64,000 nucleotides of DNA from Armatimonas rosea (lineage in GTDB: Bacteria; Armatimonadota; Armatimonadia; Armatimonadales; Armatimonadaceae), in assembly GCF_014202505.1 (NCBI RefSeq), contig NZ_JACHGW010000003.1, forward strand, positions 867,998 through 931,997, given 5' to 3'. This document shows positions 32,355 to 41,150 of the stretch, piece after piece; positions within the stretch are counted from its first letter, which is position 1, and each line of letters starts with the position of its first letter. The position numbers were made by a program, and so were the translations under genes. The notes below the pieces were generated by a model. That model saw only the letters and a program-made list of their open reading frames with translations. It was not told the origin of the DNA and searched no databases.

Positions 32355-32916
32355 GTAGCGTGACCATCTCGGTGTAGCCGCGCTGCTGGGCGTGCTCTAG
32401 GGCCGTGACACCGTCGAGGTCGGGGATTTGGGGGTTGGCACCGGCGGCGAGGAGCTGCTGGAGGATGTCCTGGTGGACGGGGCCACCGTCGGAGAGGAGC
32501 ACGGTCTCCAGGAACGCGGTCCAGCCAAGGCGGTTGACGTGATCGATGGCGATCTCGGTCTTGAGGAGCACGGCGACCGTCTCCGGGTGGCCGTGGTGGC
32601 AGGCGGGGATGAGAGCGGTGCCGCCGTAGCGGTTGGTGTCCTTGAGGTTCGCGCCTGCGGCGAGGCAGAGGCGCAGGATCTCCAGGCGACCCTCGGCGCC
32701 GGCGTAGAGGTAGGGCGTGTCGTGGATCGCGTCTTTGGCATTGACATCCGCCCCCGCCTCGATCAAGAGCCGCGCTGCCTCGACCGCATTGGCCCGCGTG
32801 GCAAGCAGAAGCGGTGTGCGACCGTCGCCGTCCCGCGCCTCGGTAGCCGCGCCCTGAGCGAGCAGGGCTTGGAGCGTCTCCGTGTCGTTGGTGGTAGCGG
32901 CGGTGAAGATATCCAT
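32329..32916 (-). CDS. Ankyrin-repeat protein
   Basis: This 195-residue protein consists of about five ankyrin repeats: DIFTAATTNDTETLQALLAQGA, GRTPLLLATRANAVEAARLLIEAGADVNAKD, TPYLYAGAEGRLEILRLCLAAGANLKDTN, GGTALIPACHHGHPETVAVLL and DLDGVTALEHAQQRGYTEMVTLL. It is a protein-binding scaffold with no catalytic motif and no signal peptide. The longer frame upstream is repeat sequence; MDIFTAA is the natural start. It converges with and overlaps the tandem pair. Confidence 0.8.
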   Translation of the reverse strand: MDIFTAATTNDTETLQALLAQGAATEARDGDGRTPLLLATRANAVEAARLLIEAGADVNAKDAIHDTPYLYAGAEGRLEILRLCLAAGANLKDTNRYGGTALIPACHHGHPETVAVLLKTEIAIDHVNRLGWTAFLETVLLSDGGPVHQDILQQLLAAGANPQIPDLDGVTALEHAQQRGYTEMVTLLTRAKNRS

Positions 32917-32927
32917 GAGCTTGATCA

Positions 32928-32968
32928 CCCCCTTCGCCCCGCGGAACGCGGGTTTCAGGCGAAGGGGG
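32928..32968. repeat. Inverted repeat between ilvE and the ankyrin gene
   Basis: CCCCCTTCGCC (32928-32938) is inverted at 32958-32968 around a CCGCG/CGCGG inner hairpin. It lacks a T-run, so it is a palindromic repeat or structured RNA, not a standard terminator. Confidence 0.55.
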
Positions 32969-33002
32969 GCGCGAGCAGTGCGAGCGGGGGGATGCCCGGA
33001 TC

Positions 33003-33884
33003 CTAGAACGCCGTTCCGGTGGTCTTTGTGTAGGCGCGGAAGGCCTCGACCAGCTTGGCGGTGATCGGGCCAGGCTTTCCCGTGCCGATCTTGCGCTCGT
33101 CGAGCGAGACAGCCGGGATGATCTCGGCGGCGGTTCCCGTGAGGAAGCACTCGTCGGCGGAGTAGAGGTCAAAGAGAGTCAGGTTCTCCTCCACCACCCG
33201 CAGGCCGAGCTGCTCGGTGGCGAGCTTGATGGCGACCCCGCGCGTGATGCCCTTGAGGCAGCCCGCCGACGGATGCGGGGTGGAGACGACATCGCCGCGC
33301 AGGATAAAGACATTGTCCCCGGTGGCCTCGGCGACATAGCCTTGCTGGTTGAGCATGATGCCCTCGCCCGCCCCGACCCGGTTGGCCTCCATCTTGGCGA
33401 GGATATTGTTGATGTACTTGCCCGTGCACTTGATGCGCGCGTCGATGGCATCGGGCGAGGGGATACGGGTGGAGCAGGTGATCATGTCCAGCCCCTTCTC
33501 GTAGAGCTCCGGCGGGTAGAGCGCGAGCTGGCGGGTGGCGACCATGAAGTTCACCTTGGGCTCGATGTGCTTGGGGTCGAGGCCCAGACCCGTGCCGCGC
33601 GTGAGATTGACCCGGATGTAGCCGTTCTGGTGGTCGTTCTTGCGGCAGGTGGCGAGGATCGCCTCGGTGGCAGCGGCTTCGTCGAGCTCCCCGAGGGGGA
33701 AGTGCAGCGCACGGGCTCCCGCAAGGAGGCGCGAGACATGGGGCTCCAGCTCAAAGACACGTCCCCCGTAGACACGAATCCCCTCAAAGATTCCGTCGCC
33801 GTAGAGAAAACCATGATCGTAGAGCGGGATCGTCGCCTGCTCCTTGGGGAGAAACTCCCCGTTGAAGTACACAAACTCGGCCAT
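33003..33884 (-). CDS. ilvE: Branched-chain amino acid aminotransferase
   Basis: This 293-residue fold-type IV aminotransferase has YDHGFLYGDGIFEGIRVY, the PLP lysine in ARIKCTGKYINNILAK (K152), EATGDNVFILRGDVVSTPH and GITRGVAIKLA. FLTGTAAEIIPAVSLDERKIG lies near the end. It makes or degrades leucine, isoleucine and valine. An in-frame extension to 34034 exists; MAEFVYFNGEF is the family start, with TACAAT 6 nt upstream and no ribosome binding site. It is probably monocistronic. Confidence 0.93.
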   Translation of the reverse strand: MAEFVYFNGEFLPKEQATIPLYDHGFLYGDGIFEGIRVYGGRVFELEPHVSRLLAGARALHFPLGELDEAAATEAILATCRKNDHQNGYIRVNLTRGTGLGLDPKHIEPKVNFMVATRQLALYPPELYEKGLDMITCSTRIPSPDAIDARIKCTGKYINNILAKMEANRVGAGEGIMLNQQGYVAEATGDNVFILRGDVVSTPHPSAGCLKGITRGVAIKLATEQLGLRVVEENLTLFDLYSADECFLTGTAAEIIPAVSLDERKIGTGKPGPITAKLVEAFRAYTKTTGTAF

Positions 33885-33890
33885 GGAGCT

Positions 33891-33896
33891 ATTGTA
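33891..33896 (-). promoter_or_regulatory. -10 element of ilvE (predicted leaderless)
   Basis: TACAAT on the minus strand ends 6 nt before the ATG at 33884. Confidence 0.55.
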
Positions 33897-33959
33897 CCCT
33901 GCGCGAAACGCATCGACGCTACTCCGTAACCCGTGGGGGCGGTGTTGCGTTAGAGGGCT

Positions 33960-34610
33960 GTGATCTCTGCGATTTTTTTGATGATTGTCTTGGTCTGGTG
34001 GGGCGTGGAGCGCCTTCAGCTCCACCAGGAGCACGCACTGGAGGCGCGTCGGCGTGAGCGCGTACTGACCCTACGACAGCGCTACGTGGGGCTACGGCCC
34101 GACGATCCCGTGGCACAGGAGCGGCTGGGGGATGCGCTTCGGGAGGCGGGCTACCCTGCGGAGGCGATCCAGGCCTTCGCGACTGCGGAGCGCCTTCACT
34201 CGGGGAGCCCGGCGGGGGCGGATCTGGCAAGCAAGATTCGTCTGACACGGCTGGAGCTGACCGAGCGCACGCGGCCCGAGCAGCTCGGCCAGACCCTCCA
34301 GACACGCGAGTCGGTGTGTCGGCGCTGTGGCACCCTCAACCTGCCCCACAACGAGGCCTGCTCGCACTGCGGGGCCGCGCTCCTGGTGAGTGGGTTCTGG
34401 GAGACCGCTACGAAGGGAGGGAAGATGCGCGGCGAGCTTATGCGGGAGGTCTGGCCCTTGCTGGCAAAGGCGGCCTTGGTCGTGGCCGCGATTGCCTGCG
34501 CGAGCTTCCTGCGCTATGAGGTCCGGATGGCGGTCCTGATCGCGGCGGTGATCGTGGTTCCCTTTGCGGTGCTACGACAGCTGGGAAATCCGACGATCGA
34601 CGAGGGCTAG
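33960..34610 (+). CDS. Membrane protein with TPR-like helices and a zinc ribbon
   Basis: This 216-residue protein starts at GTG 33960. One N-terminal transmembrane helix (about 2-16) is followed by TPR-like helices (DDPVAQERLGDALREAGYPAEAIQAFATAERL). A CxxC zinc ribbon comes next (CRRCGTLNLPHNEACSHCG, about 119-137), then two C-terminal transmembrane segments. Proteins with this combination often serve as membrane adaptors; the exact role is unknown. Confidence 0.75.
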   Translation: MISAIFLMIVLVWWGVERLQLHQEHALEARRRERVLTLRQRYVGLRPDDPVAQERLGDALREAGYPAEAIQAFATAERLHSGSPAGADLASKIRLTRLELTERTRPEQLGQTLQTRESVCRRCGTLNLPHNEACSHCGAALLVSGFWETATKGGKMRGELMREVWPLLAKAALVVAAIACASFLRYEVRMAVLIAAVIVVPFAVLRQLGNPTIDEG

Positions 34611-34646
34611 AGAGGGAGAACTCGGTTAGGATGGGCAATTCCAGGG

Positions 34647-34683
34647 TAAAATACCAGCAGGGAGAAATACGTGTTTCGCCCTG
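34647..34683 (+). promoter_or_regulatory. -10 and leader hairpin of the PEP-CTERM gene
   Basis: TAAAAT (34647-34652) could be the -10 of a leader of about 90 nt. A 10-position hairpin with one mismatch (34658-34667 with 34674-34683) begins just at the expected transcript start and could stabilise the 5' end. The rest of the 34611-34748 gap holds nothing else recognised. Confidence 0.45.
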
Positions 34684-34748
34684 CCAGAAGTGTTCGATAA
34701 ACAGGCAGTGGGGCCGTAAGCACACAGCGACCTGTGGTAGGAGAGTAG

Positions 34749-35507
34749 ATGAAAAACCTGAAGTACCTTGCCCTTGCCCTTGTCTTGGCAGGGGGAGCAC
34801 ACGCCCAATCTTATACCACCGTCCCAAATCTCTTCGGTGGGGTTGAGGGAGCCAATGCCTTAAGCACGATGGTTCGCTCGCAGCCACGAACCTTGCAGAT
34901 GGTCATCTCTGCATCGGAGCTGGTTCCGGTTGCGCACGGGGATATCACGGGACTGACCTTTCGCTTGGATGGGCTTGAGGCCGCCGGAAAGCCCGACTTC
35001 AATATTAGCTTTACCAACTACGATATCTACTTAGGCCAGGCGGCGGTGACCCCGTCCACGATCAGTACGGACTTTGCGAGCAACTATGTCGCCGGGACCA
35101 AGACCCAGATGCGCTCGGGGGCGCTCAACCTGGCCGCGGGCTACTTCACGCAGACTACTGCGGGCGGCCCCAATGCCTTTCCGGTGGTGACGATCGCCTT
35201 CAACAGTGGCAGTGGGAGCTACCACTACACCGGTGGGGACTTGGTGGTGGAGCTTACCCATACCGGAAACTCCGCGACAGACTTTCGGCTCGATGCCACT
35301 CCGGTGACGAGTACCTACAGTGCGATTGCCGCGGCGGGCTACAACGCCACCACCGACGATGGCACGAACCTCTCGCCGCTTTTGGTACGCCTGATGCCGG
35401 TGACACAGTTTCAGTTTACGTCGGCGTTTATCCCGGAGCCGGGGACGCTGGCGCTCTTTGGGGTTGGGCTTTTCGGGCTAGCGCTTCGCCGCCGGCGCAC
35501 TGCCTAG
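34749..35507 (+). CDS. PEP-CTERM surface protein
   Basis: This 252-residue protein has a signal peptide (KYLALALVLAGGAHAQ), a beta-rich body with Gly/Thr/Ser-rich strands, and the C-terminal sorting signal FIPEPGTLALFGVGLFGLALRRRRTA: a PEP motif, a helix and a basic tail. An exosortase would cut at PEP and attach or release the protein; no exosortase gene is in this window. A GGAG site precedes the ATG. The 3' end overlaps the next gene by 30 bp on the opposite strand. Confidence 0.9.
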   Translation: MKNLKYLALALVLAGGAHAQSYTTVPNLFGGVEGANALSTMVRSQPRTLQMVISASELVPVAHGDITGLTFRLDGLEAAGKPDFNISFTNYDIYLGQAAVTPSTISTDFASNYVAGTKTQMRSGALNLAAGYFTQTTAGGPNAFPVVTIAFNSGSGSYHYTGGDLVVELTHTGNSATDFRLDATPVTSTYSAIAAAGYNATTDDGTNLSPLLVRLMPVTQFQFTSAFIPEPGTLALFGVGLFGLALRRRRTA

Positions 35508-36194
35508 GCGAAGGCGCCAGACCATCCCTACGGCCTCAAAGACAATCCGCTTGCTCATCTTCGACACGCCATCGACCCGGTCGGTGAAGAGGATGGGCAC
35601 CTCGGTTGCACGGAAGCCTGCCTGAAGCGCCCGCCAGGTCATCTCGATCTGGAAGGAGTAGCCGTTGGAGCGAATCTCAGGCAGGTTGACAGCCTCCAGC
35701 GCCGCGCGACGCCAGCACTTGAACCCCCCGGTGAGGTCCTGAAGGGGGAGCCCCAGGATCGTCCGGGCGTAGAGACAGCCGCCGCGGGAGAGGAGGCGGC
35801 GCCCCAAGCCCCAGTTGGCCGTCCCGCCCCCCGCAACATAGCGCGAGCCGATCACCAGATCCGCGTCGGCGGCCAGGAGCCGGGGCACATCACAGGGGTT
35901 GTGCGAGAGGTCCGCGTCCATCTGAACCAGGCGCGTGTAGCCCTTCTCCAGCCCCCAGGTAAAGCCGGCGACATAGGCGCGCCCCAGCCCGTCTTTGGTC
36001 GTGCGGTGCAGGACATGGACCTGAGAGTCGGTAGCGGCGTAGCTATCCGCCATGCTGCCGGTTCCATCGGGAGAGCCATCGTCGACAATGAGGAGATGGG
36101 CGGTGGGGACTTGCTCACGGAGCTGGGTCACCAGGGTGGGGAGGTTCTCTTTTTCGTTATAGGTCGGGATGACAATCAGGGTGGACTCGGGCAT
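35478..36194 (-). CDS. Dolichol-phosphate mannosyltransferase-like GT2
   Basis: This 238-residue protein has the polyprenol-phosphate mannosyltransferase pattern: IVIPTYNEKENLPTLV, LIVDDGSPDGTG, GRAYVAGFTWGLEKGY, the metal motif QMDADLSHNP, LVIGSRYVAGGG and FKCWRRAALEAVNL. It has no C-terminal membrane helices, so it is the soluble Dpm1 type. It transfers a sugar from a GDP-sugar to a polyprenyl phosphate, probably for envelope glycosylation. ATG 36194 is chosen over an earlier in-frame start; TATACT lies 12 nt upstream. It is divergent from metF. Confidence 0.88.
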   Translation of the reverse strand: MPESTLIVIPTYNEKENLPTLVTQLREQVPTAHLLIVDDGSPDGTGSMADSYAATDSQVHVLHRTTKDGLGRAYVAGFTWGLEKGYTRLVQMDADLSHNPCDVPRLLAADADLVIGSRYVAGGGTANWGLGRRLLSRGGCLYARTILGLPLQDLTGGFKCWRRAALEAVNLPEIRSNGYSFQIEMTWRALQAGFRATEVPILFTDRVDGVSKMSKRIVFEAVGMVWRLRLGSAPAAKR

Positions 36195-36206
36195 AGGGTT
36201 CCCAGC

Positions 36207-36229
36207 AGTATACCGCCTTGCGATACAAT
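36207..36229. promoter_or_regulatory. Divergent -10 elements of the GT2 gene and metF
   Basis: TATACT reads on the minus strand at 36207-36212 (12 nt before ATG 36194). TACAAT reads on the plus strand at 36224-36229 (8 nt before ATG 36238, with GGGAGG in the gap). Confidence 0.5.
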
Positions 36230-36237
36230 GGGAGGCT

Positions 36238-37083
36238 ATGCGGATCGATGCACTCTTTGGGGGCGAGCGCCCCACCCTCTCGTTTGAGTTCTTTCCTCCC
36301 CAGAAGACGGCGGGTGCCGAGGCGCTCTTTCAGACCATCCACCAGCTCCAGGCGCTCCAGCCCGACTTTATCTCGATCACTCGCACCGGGGGCGGCACCG
36401 AGCCCACTCTGGAGCTCACCCTGCGGATCCAGCAAGAGCTTGGCATCCGTGCCATGTCCCACCTGACCTGCCTGCACCACTCCCAGCCCGAGATGGAGGC
36501 CCACCTAGAGACCCTGTGGCAAGGCGGGGTCCGCAATGTCTTGGCGCTACGTGGCGATCCCGAGAACGGCCAGCTTGTCTTTAAAGCGCCCAAGAACGGG
36601 TTCGCCTACGCCAACGAGCTCACCGCGTTTGTCGCGCAGCGCCACGACTTCTGCATTGGGGTAGCGGGCTACCCCGAGGGCCATCCGCAGTGCCTGAACC
36701 TGACCCGCGATATCGAGACCCTCAAGGCCAAGCTCGATGCGGGGGGACGCTTTATCATCACGCAGCTCTTCTTCGACAACGCGGACTTTCTCCGCTGGCG
36801 GGAGCGCTGCCGTGCGTCGGGGATCACCGTGCCGATTGTCGCAGGGATCATGCCCATTGAGAACGTGGCGCAGATCAAGCGCTTTGTTACCCGGTGCGGT
36901 GCCAAGATCCCTCAGGAGCTCCTCCTAAAGCTCGAGGCAGTGGAGGGCAACCCGGACGAGGTCTATAATGTCGGGATTGGACATGCGATCGCCCAGTGTC
37001 AGGAGCTGCTCCGCGAAGGGGTCGATTACACGCTCAACAAGAGCAAGGCGACCGCCCAGATCGGTGAGGCGCTCACCCGCTAG
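36238..37083 (+). CDS. metF: Methylenetetrahydrofolate reductase
   Basis: This 281-residue FAD-dependent TIM barrel has SFEFFPPQKTAGAEALF, DFISITRTGGGTEP, HLTCLHHS, NVLALRGDPENG and FCIGVAGYPEGHPQC. It ends with RFIITQLFFDNADFLRW and VPIVAGIMPIENVAQIKRF. It reduces methylene-THF to methyl-THF for methionine synthesis. A longer frame is open upstream, but ATG 36238 matches the family and the -10. The stop overlaps the convergent gene by 4 bases. Confidence 0.95.
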   Translation: MRIDALFGGERPTLSFEFFPPQKTAGAEALFQTIHQLQALQPDFISITRTGGGTEPTLELTLRIQQELGIRAMSHLTCLHHSQPEMEAHLETLWQGGVRNVLALRGDPENGQLVFKAPKNGFAYANELTAFVAQRHDFCIGVAGYPEGHPQCLNLTRDIETLKAKLDAGGRFIITQLFFDNADFLRWRERCRASGITVPIVAGIMPIENVAQIKRFVTRCGAKIPQELLLKLEAVEGNPDEVYNVGIGHAIAQCQELLREGVDYTLNKSKATAQIGEALTR

Positions 37084-37556
37084 CGACGAAGCTGGCGTGC
37101 GGCTTGGAGGGCGAGCTTAGCAAACTTGCCAAGGGGCGCGAGGCGGGTGAGCGCGGGCGGCACCAGACCAAGCTTGACCGCAAGGGACTTCTTGCGGCGT
37201 GGCTTTTGTGCGGGGGCCTTCCCGCGGAGCCGAAGTGCCTGGACAAGGCTGAGTGCCTGGCGGACATGGCGTGGCTCGATCCACATGCCTTCGGGAGCTT
37301 CCGTAACATTGAAGTGACCACGAATGGCGCGGGTTCGGGTCAGAACGGCGAGCGTTCGTCCCTTCAAGCGCTGGGCGAGAGTGGCTCCGGAGCGGGCTAG
37401 CTGCTGACCTTGCTTGGCCAGAGGAAGCGTCCGCGTTTGCAGGCGAGTCACTGGGCCGGCCTTGATCTTCCAGAGTGCTGCTCCTACCGCGCACCAGCCC
37501 ACGAGCTGGGCGAAAAAGACCAGGGCCACGACAATATCCAGAGCGCTCCATGTCAT
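37080..37556 (-). CDS. Small membrane-anchored basic protein, unknown
   Basis: This protein has 158 residues from ATG 37556. One N-terminal transmembrane helix (about 5-27, LDIVVALVFFAQLVGWCAVGAAL) is followed by a basic helical tail with many Arg and Lys (TRTLPLAKQGQQLARSGATLAQRLKGR, RRKKSLAVKLG, RQLRR at the end). The tail could bind nucleic acid or anionic polymer. The ATG follows TACACT by 6 nt. It converges with metF and is divergent from mreB. A longer frame to 37661 is not supported. Confidence 0.7.
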   Translation of the reverse strand: MTWSALDIVVALVFFAQLVGWCAVGAALWKIKAGPVTRLQTRTLPLAKQGQQLARSGATLAQRLKGRTLAVLTRTRAIRGHFNVTEAPEGMWIEPRHVRQALSLVQALRLRGKAPAQKPRRKKSLAVKLGLVPPALTRLAPLGKFAKLALQAARQLRR

Positions 37557-37562
37557 GGTTTT

Positions 37563-37568
37563 AGTGTA
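37563..37568 (-). promoter_or_regulatory. -10 element of the small basic membrane protein (predicted leaderless)
   Basis: TACACT on the minus strand ends 6 nt before ATG 37556. Confidence 0.55.
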
Positions 37569-37647
37569 CACGCCCCATGGAGAGTTGGCGATAGTTGTTG
37601 TGAATTTTTTACTATTTGACACAAGTCCGTGATATACTTTTCGATAG

Positions 37648-38790
<1,143 letters not shown>

Positions 38791-38813
38791 GAACTCGCAA
38801 AGGGGGAGGGGCG

Positions 38814-39752
38814 ATGCGGCGAAGACGACTGGGGGGGGGATGGAACCCGGGTGTGGAGCGGCGCGGATTTCGGATTGCGCGCGGGACGGTTGTCGGGGGG
38901 CTGATCGTCGTGGGGATCGGTGTCGGGGTGGTTCACAACCGCCTCCAAGCCTCGGGTAAGGCCGATCCGGTGCTCTCGACGGCGCAGGCGGTCTCGGTGC
39001 CGGCCCAGGTGGTCGCTGCACGGGCGACACAGGGCGTGAGCTCTCGCTGGCAGGGGCTCTTTCGAGGCCAGGAGCTTGAGAATGAGAACGAGCGGCTCAA
39101 GGCGGAGCTTGCCACCCTAAAGCTTGAGGTCGAGCGTCGCGCTGCGGTGGATGCGGAGAACCAGCGCCTTCGCGAGGCTCTCGACTTTACCGCCTCGAAG
39201 AACCCTCGCCCGCAGGTTGCCGAGGTAATCGCCTGGCTGCCAACCTCATTGGAGCAGACCCTCACGCTAGCTGTCGGGGCCCGGCACGGGGTGCGCCGCG
39301 ATCAGGTCGTGCGAACTCCCGATGGCCTCTTGGGAAAGATCGTCGACTCTGGCCCCTTTAGCGCCAAGGTCCGCCTCCTCACCGACCCCGACTGTAGTGT
39401 CGGGGTGACCGTGGCGGGAGGGAAGGCCTTTGGCATCCTGCGCGGGGTGGAAGAGGGGCGCGAGCGTCTCAACCGGCGCTATGCCCTAGAGCTGATCCAT
39501 CTGGAGATAGATGCGCCGGTTAAAGTCGGAGACCGAGTGGACACGTCGGGGCAGGGAGGGGTCTTTCCACCGGGGATTCCGGTCGGGACGATCGAGAGTG
39601 TTCATGAGGACACGACCCACCTGTTGAAAGTGGCCCGTGTCAAGCCCTTTGCCCCCATGCCGGGGATGGTGCGTGAGGTGCTCGTGCTTCCCCCAAGCCC
39701 GAGCCTCGCCAGCTCCGACACCCCTGACTCCGCCGAGAGCCGCCGACCATGA
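38814..39752 (+). CDS. mreC: Rod-shape determining protein MreC
   Basis: This 312-residue protein has an N-terminal basic region, one transmembrane helix (about 23-43, GGLIVVGIGVGVVHNRLQ), a coiled coil (about 88-125, ELENENERLKAELATLKLEVERRAAVDAENQRL) and the C-terminal beta-barrel pair typical of MreC (VIAWLPTSLEQTLTLAVG, ARHGVRRDQVVRTPDGLLGKI). It links MreB to periplasmic peptidoglycan synthesis. It begins 23 bp after mreB and overlaps mreD by 4 bases. Confidence 0.92.
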   Translation: MRRRRLGGGWNPGVERRGFRIARGTVVGGLIVVGIGVGVVHNRLQASGKADPVLSTAQAVSVPAQVVAARATQGVSSRWQGLFRGQELENENERLKAELATLKLEVERRAAVDAENQRLREALDFTASKNPRPQVAEVIAWLPTSLEQTLTLAVGARHGVRRDQVVRTPDGLLGKIVDSGPFSAKVRLLTDPDCSVGVTVAGGKAFGILRGVEEGRERLNRRYALELIHLEIDAPVKVGDRVDTSGQGGVFPPGIPVGTIESVHEDTTHLLKVARVKPFAPMPGMVREVLVLPPSPSLASSDTPDSAESRRP

Positions 39753-40261
39753 GCCGGGGGAGCCTGATGGCCGCGTCTACGGGACCGGAGCTGTCCCCAA
39801 GGGCACTGGGAGGCTACGTGGTTTTCTTATTTCTGGGCCTTGGGCTCCAAGCGGTCTTTGCGGGGCGTATTACCCTCTTAGGGGGCCAGCCCGACTTTCT
39901 CCTCGCCCTCGCCCTCTGTGTCGCCCTCTTCACCGATGCTCCCACGGGCGCTGCCGCGGGCTTTGTCTCGGGCTTGATGACCGCCGCCGTGACCGGGCAG
40001 ACCATGGGGACCTATCTGGTCACGCGAACAATCGCGGCGGCACTGGTCGGCTGGCTCCGCAAGCGCTTTGTCCGGGCGGGGGTCTTGATCACCTTGCTGG
40101 GAGTGGGAGCGGGCAGCATCGTGGCGGGCACTCTCTATGGCCTCTCCAACCCACGAATCGGGCTCGCCCACTGGGCATCCCTTACCTTCGTGGGCGCCTT
40201 GTTCAACATGCTCGTTGCCGTACCGGTCGCCGTGGTCCTGCGCTTGCAGACACGCTCCTAA
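39749..40261 (+). CDS. mreD: Rod-shape determining protein MreD
   Basis: This 170-residue protein with about five hydrophobic helices (GYVVFLFLGLGLQAVFAG, PDFLLALALCVALFTD, AAAGFVSGLMTAAVTG) has the length and position of MreD, the membrane partner of the elongation machinery. It overlaps mreC by 4 bases (ATGA). No PBP2 or RodA gene follows in this window. The gene ends 102 bp before sdhC. Confidence 0.85.
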   Translation: MSRGSLMAASTGPELSPRALGGYVVFLFLGLGLQAVFAGRITLLGGQPDFLLALALCVALFTDAPTGAAAGFVSGLMTAAVTGQTMGTYLVTRTIAAALVGWLRKRFVRAGVLITLLGVGAGSIVAGTLYGLSNPRIGLAHWASLTFVGALFNMLVAVPVAVVLRLQTRS

Positions 40262-40272
40262 GTACCCCCAAA

Positions 40273-40286
40273 TTGAACAGGTTCAA
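40273..40286. promoter_or_regulatory. Palindromic operator-like site upstream of sdhC
   Basis: TTGAACAGGTTCAA is a perfect 6-2-6 palindrome, 66 bp upstream of the sdhC -10. It may be the site of a dimeric regulator of sdhCAB. No regulator gene lies nearby. Confidence 0.4.
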
Positions 40287-40351
40287 ATTTTGAAGCAAAA
40301 CGCATAACTGTTATCGGAAAAATTCGCTTTACTTCTTACTGGCCTCTCGAC

Positions 40352-40357
40352 TATAAT
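40352..40357 (+). promoter_or_regulatory. -10 element of sdhCAB (predicted leaderless)
   Basis: TATAAT ends 6 nt before ATG 40364. TTACTT at 40329-40334 is 17 bp upstream and could be the -35. Confidence 0.6.
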
Positions 40358-40363
40358 TCGTTC

Positions 40364-41149
40364 ATGGCAACAACAACGATTGAACGGGGACAGCCAGGAA
40401 GTAAGGCCTTTTTCAAGGACAGCTACCTGCTTCACAAGCTGCACTCCCTCTCGGGCGTCATTCCTATCGGGGCGTTCCTGATCTTCCATCTGACGATCAA
40501 CTCCTACAGCCTCGGGCTCAGTGGCAATGGAGAGACAGCCTTCAACACCGCGGTAAAGGCAATCAGCTTCGCTCCGTTTGTCGTCCTGCTGGAGCTCGGA
40601 GCGATCATGCTGCCGATCTTCTTCCACGCCATCTACGGCCTAATGATTGTCGCGGAGCTTCCTGGGCCCGGTGGAAACACGGCCCACTACGGCTACGGTC
40701 GCAACAAGCTGTATGTCTTCCAGCGCTGGTCTGGGGTGATCGCGATTGCCTATATCTGCTTCCATATCTACGACACCACGGTGCTTAAGTATGTCTGGGA
40801 GCTGACGGCGGGTGAGGCGGGCAAGGAACTTGGCTTCCAGTCGATTAGCTACCGCGCGATGGCCTGGCGCTTCGCCGATCCGATCTATCTTGGGCTCTAC
40901 CTCATCGGGATTGCCTCGGCGTGTCTGCACCTGGGAAATGGAATCCTGAACTTCTGTATCCGCTGGGGGCTGACAATCGGTAAAGAGGCGCAGAAGATCG
41001 CGGCCTTGGTGGGCTGGGGACTGGGCATTGCCCTGACACTACTGGGCTATGTCGTGGCGATCAACTTTGGCATCAAGGGGCAAGAAGACCACAGGGCCCA
41101 CCCCAACCGTGATGCTTTTGTGAAGGTACTTGTCGAGGAGGCAAAGTAA
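40364..41149 (+). CDS. sdhC: Succinate dehydrogenase cytochrome b subunit (b558 type)
   Basis: This 261-residue protein has about five transmembrane helices and His residues at helix ends (HKLHSLSG, FHAIYG, AYICFHIYDT, CLHLGNG). This is the single-subunit, di-heme SdhC type of Bacillus and Bacteroidota; no SdhD follows. It anchors the enzyme and passes electrons to quinone. It starts the sdhCAB operon with a probable leaderless mRNA. Confidence 0.93.
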   Translation: MATTTIERGQPGSKAFFKDSYLLHKLHSLSGVIPIGAFLIFHLTINSYSLGLSGNGETAFNTAVKAISFAPFVVLLELGAIMLPIFFHAIYGLMIVAELPGPGGNTAHYGYGRNKLYVFQRWSGVIAIAYICFHIYDTTVLKYVWELTAGEAGKELGFQSISYRAMAWRFADPIYLGLYLIGIASACLHLGNGILNFCIRWGLTIGKEAQKIAALVGWGLGIALTLLGYVVAINFGIKGQEDHRAHPNRDAFVKVLVEEAK

Positions 41150-41150
41150 C

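Noticed and set aside
37616-37638. TTGACA and TATACT as a mreB promoter pair
   Set aside because: The spacing between them is only 11 bp, too short for a standard promoter. TATACT alone may still be the -10.
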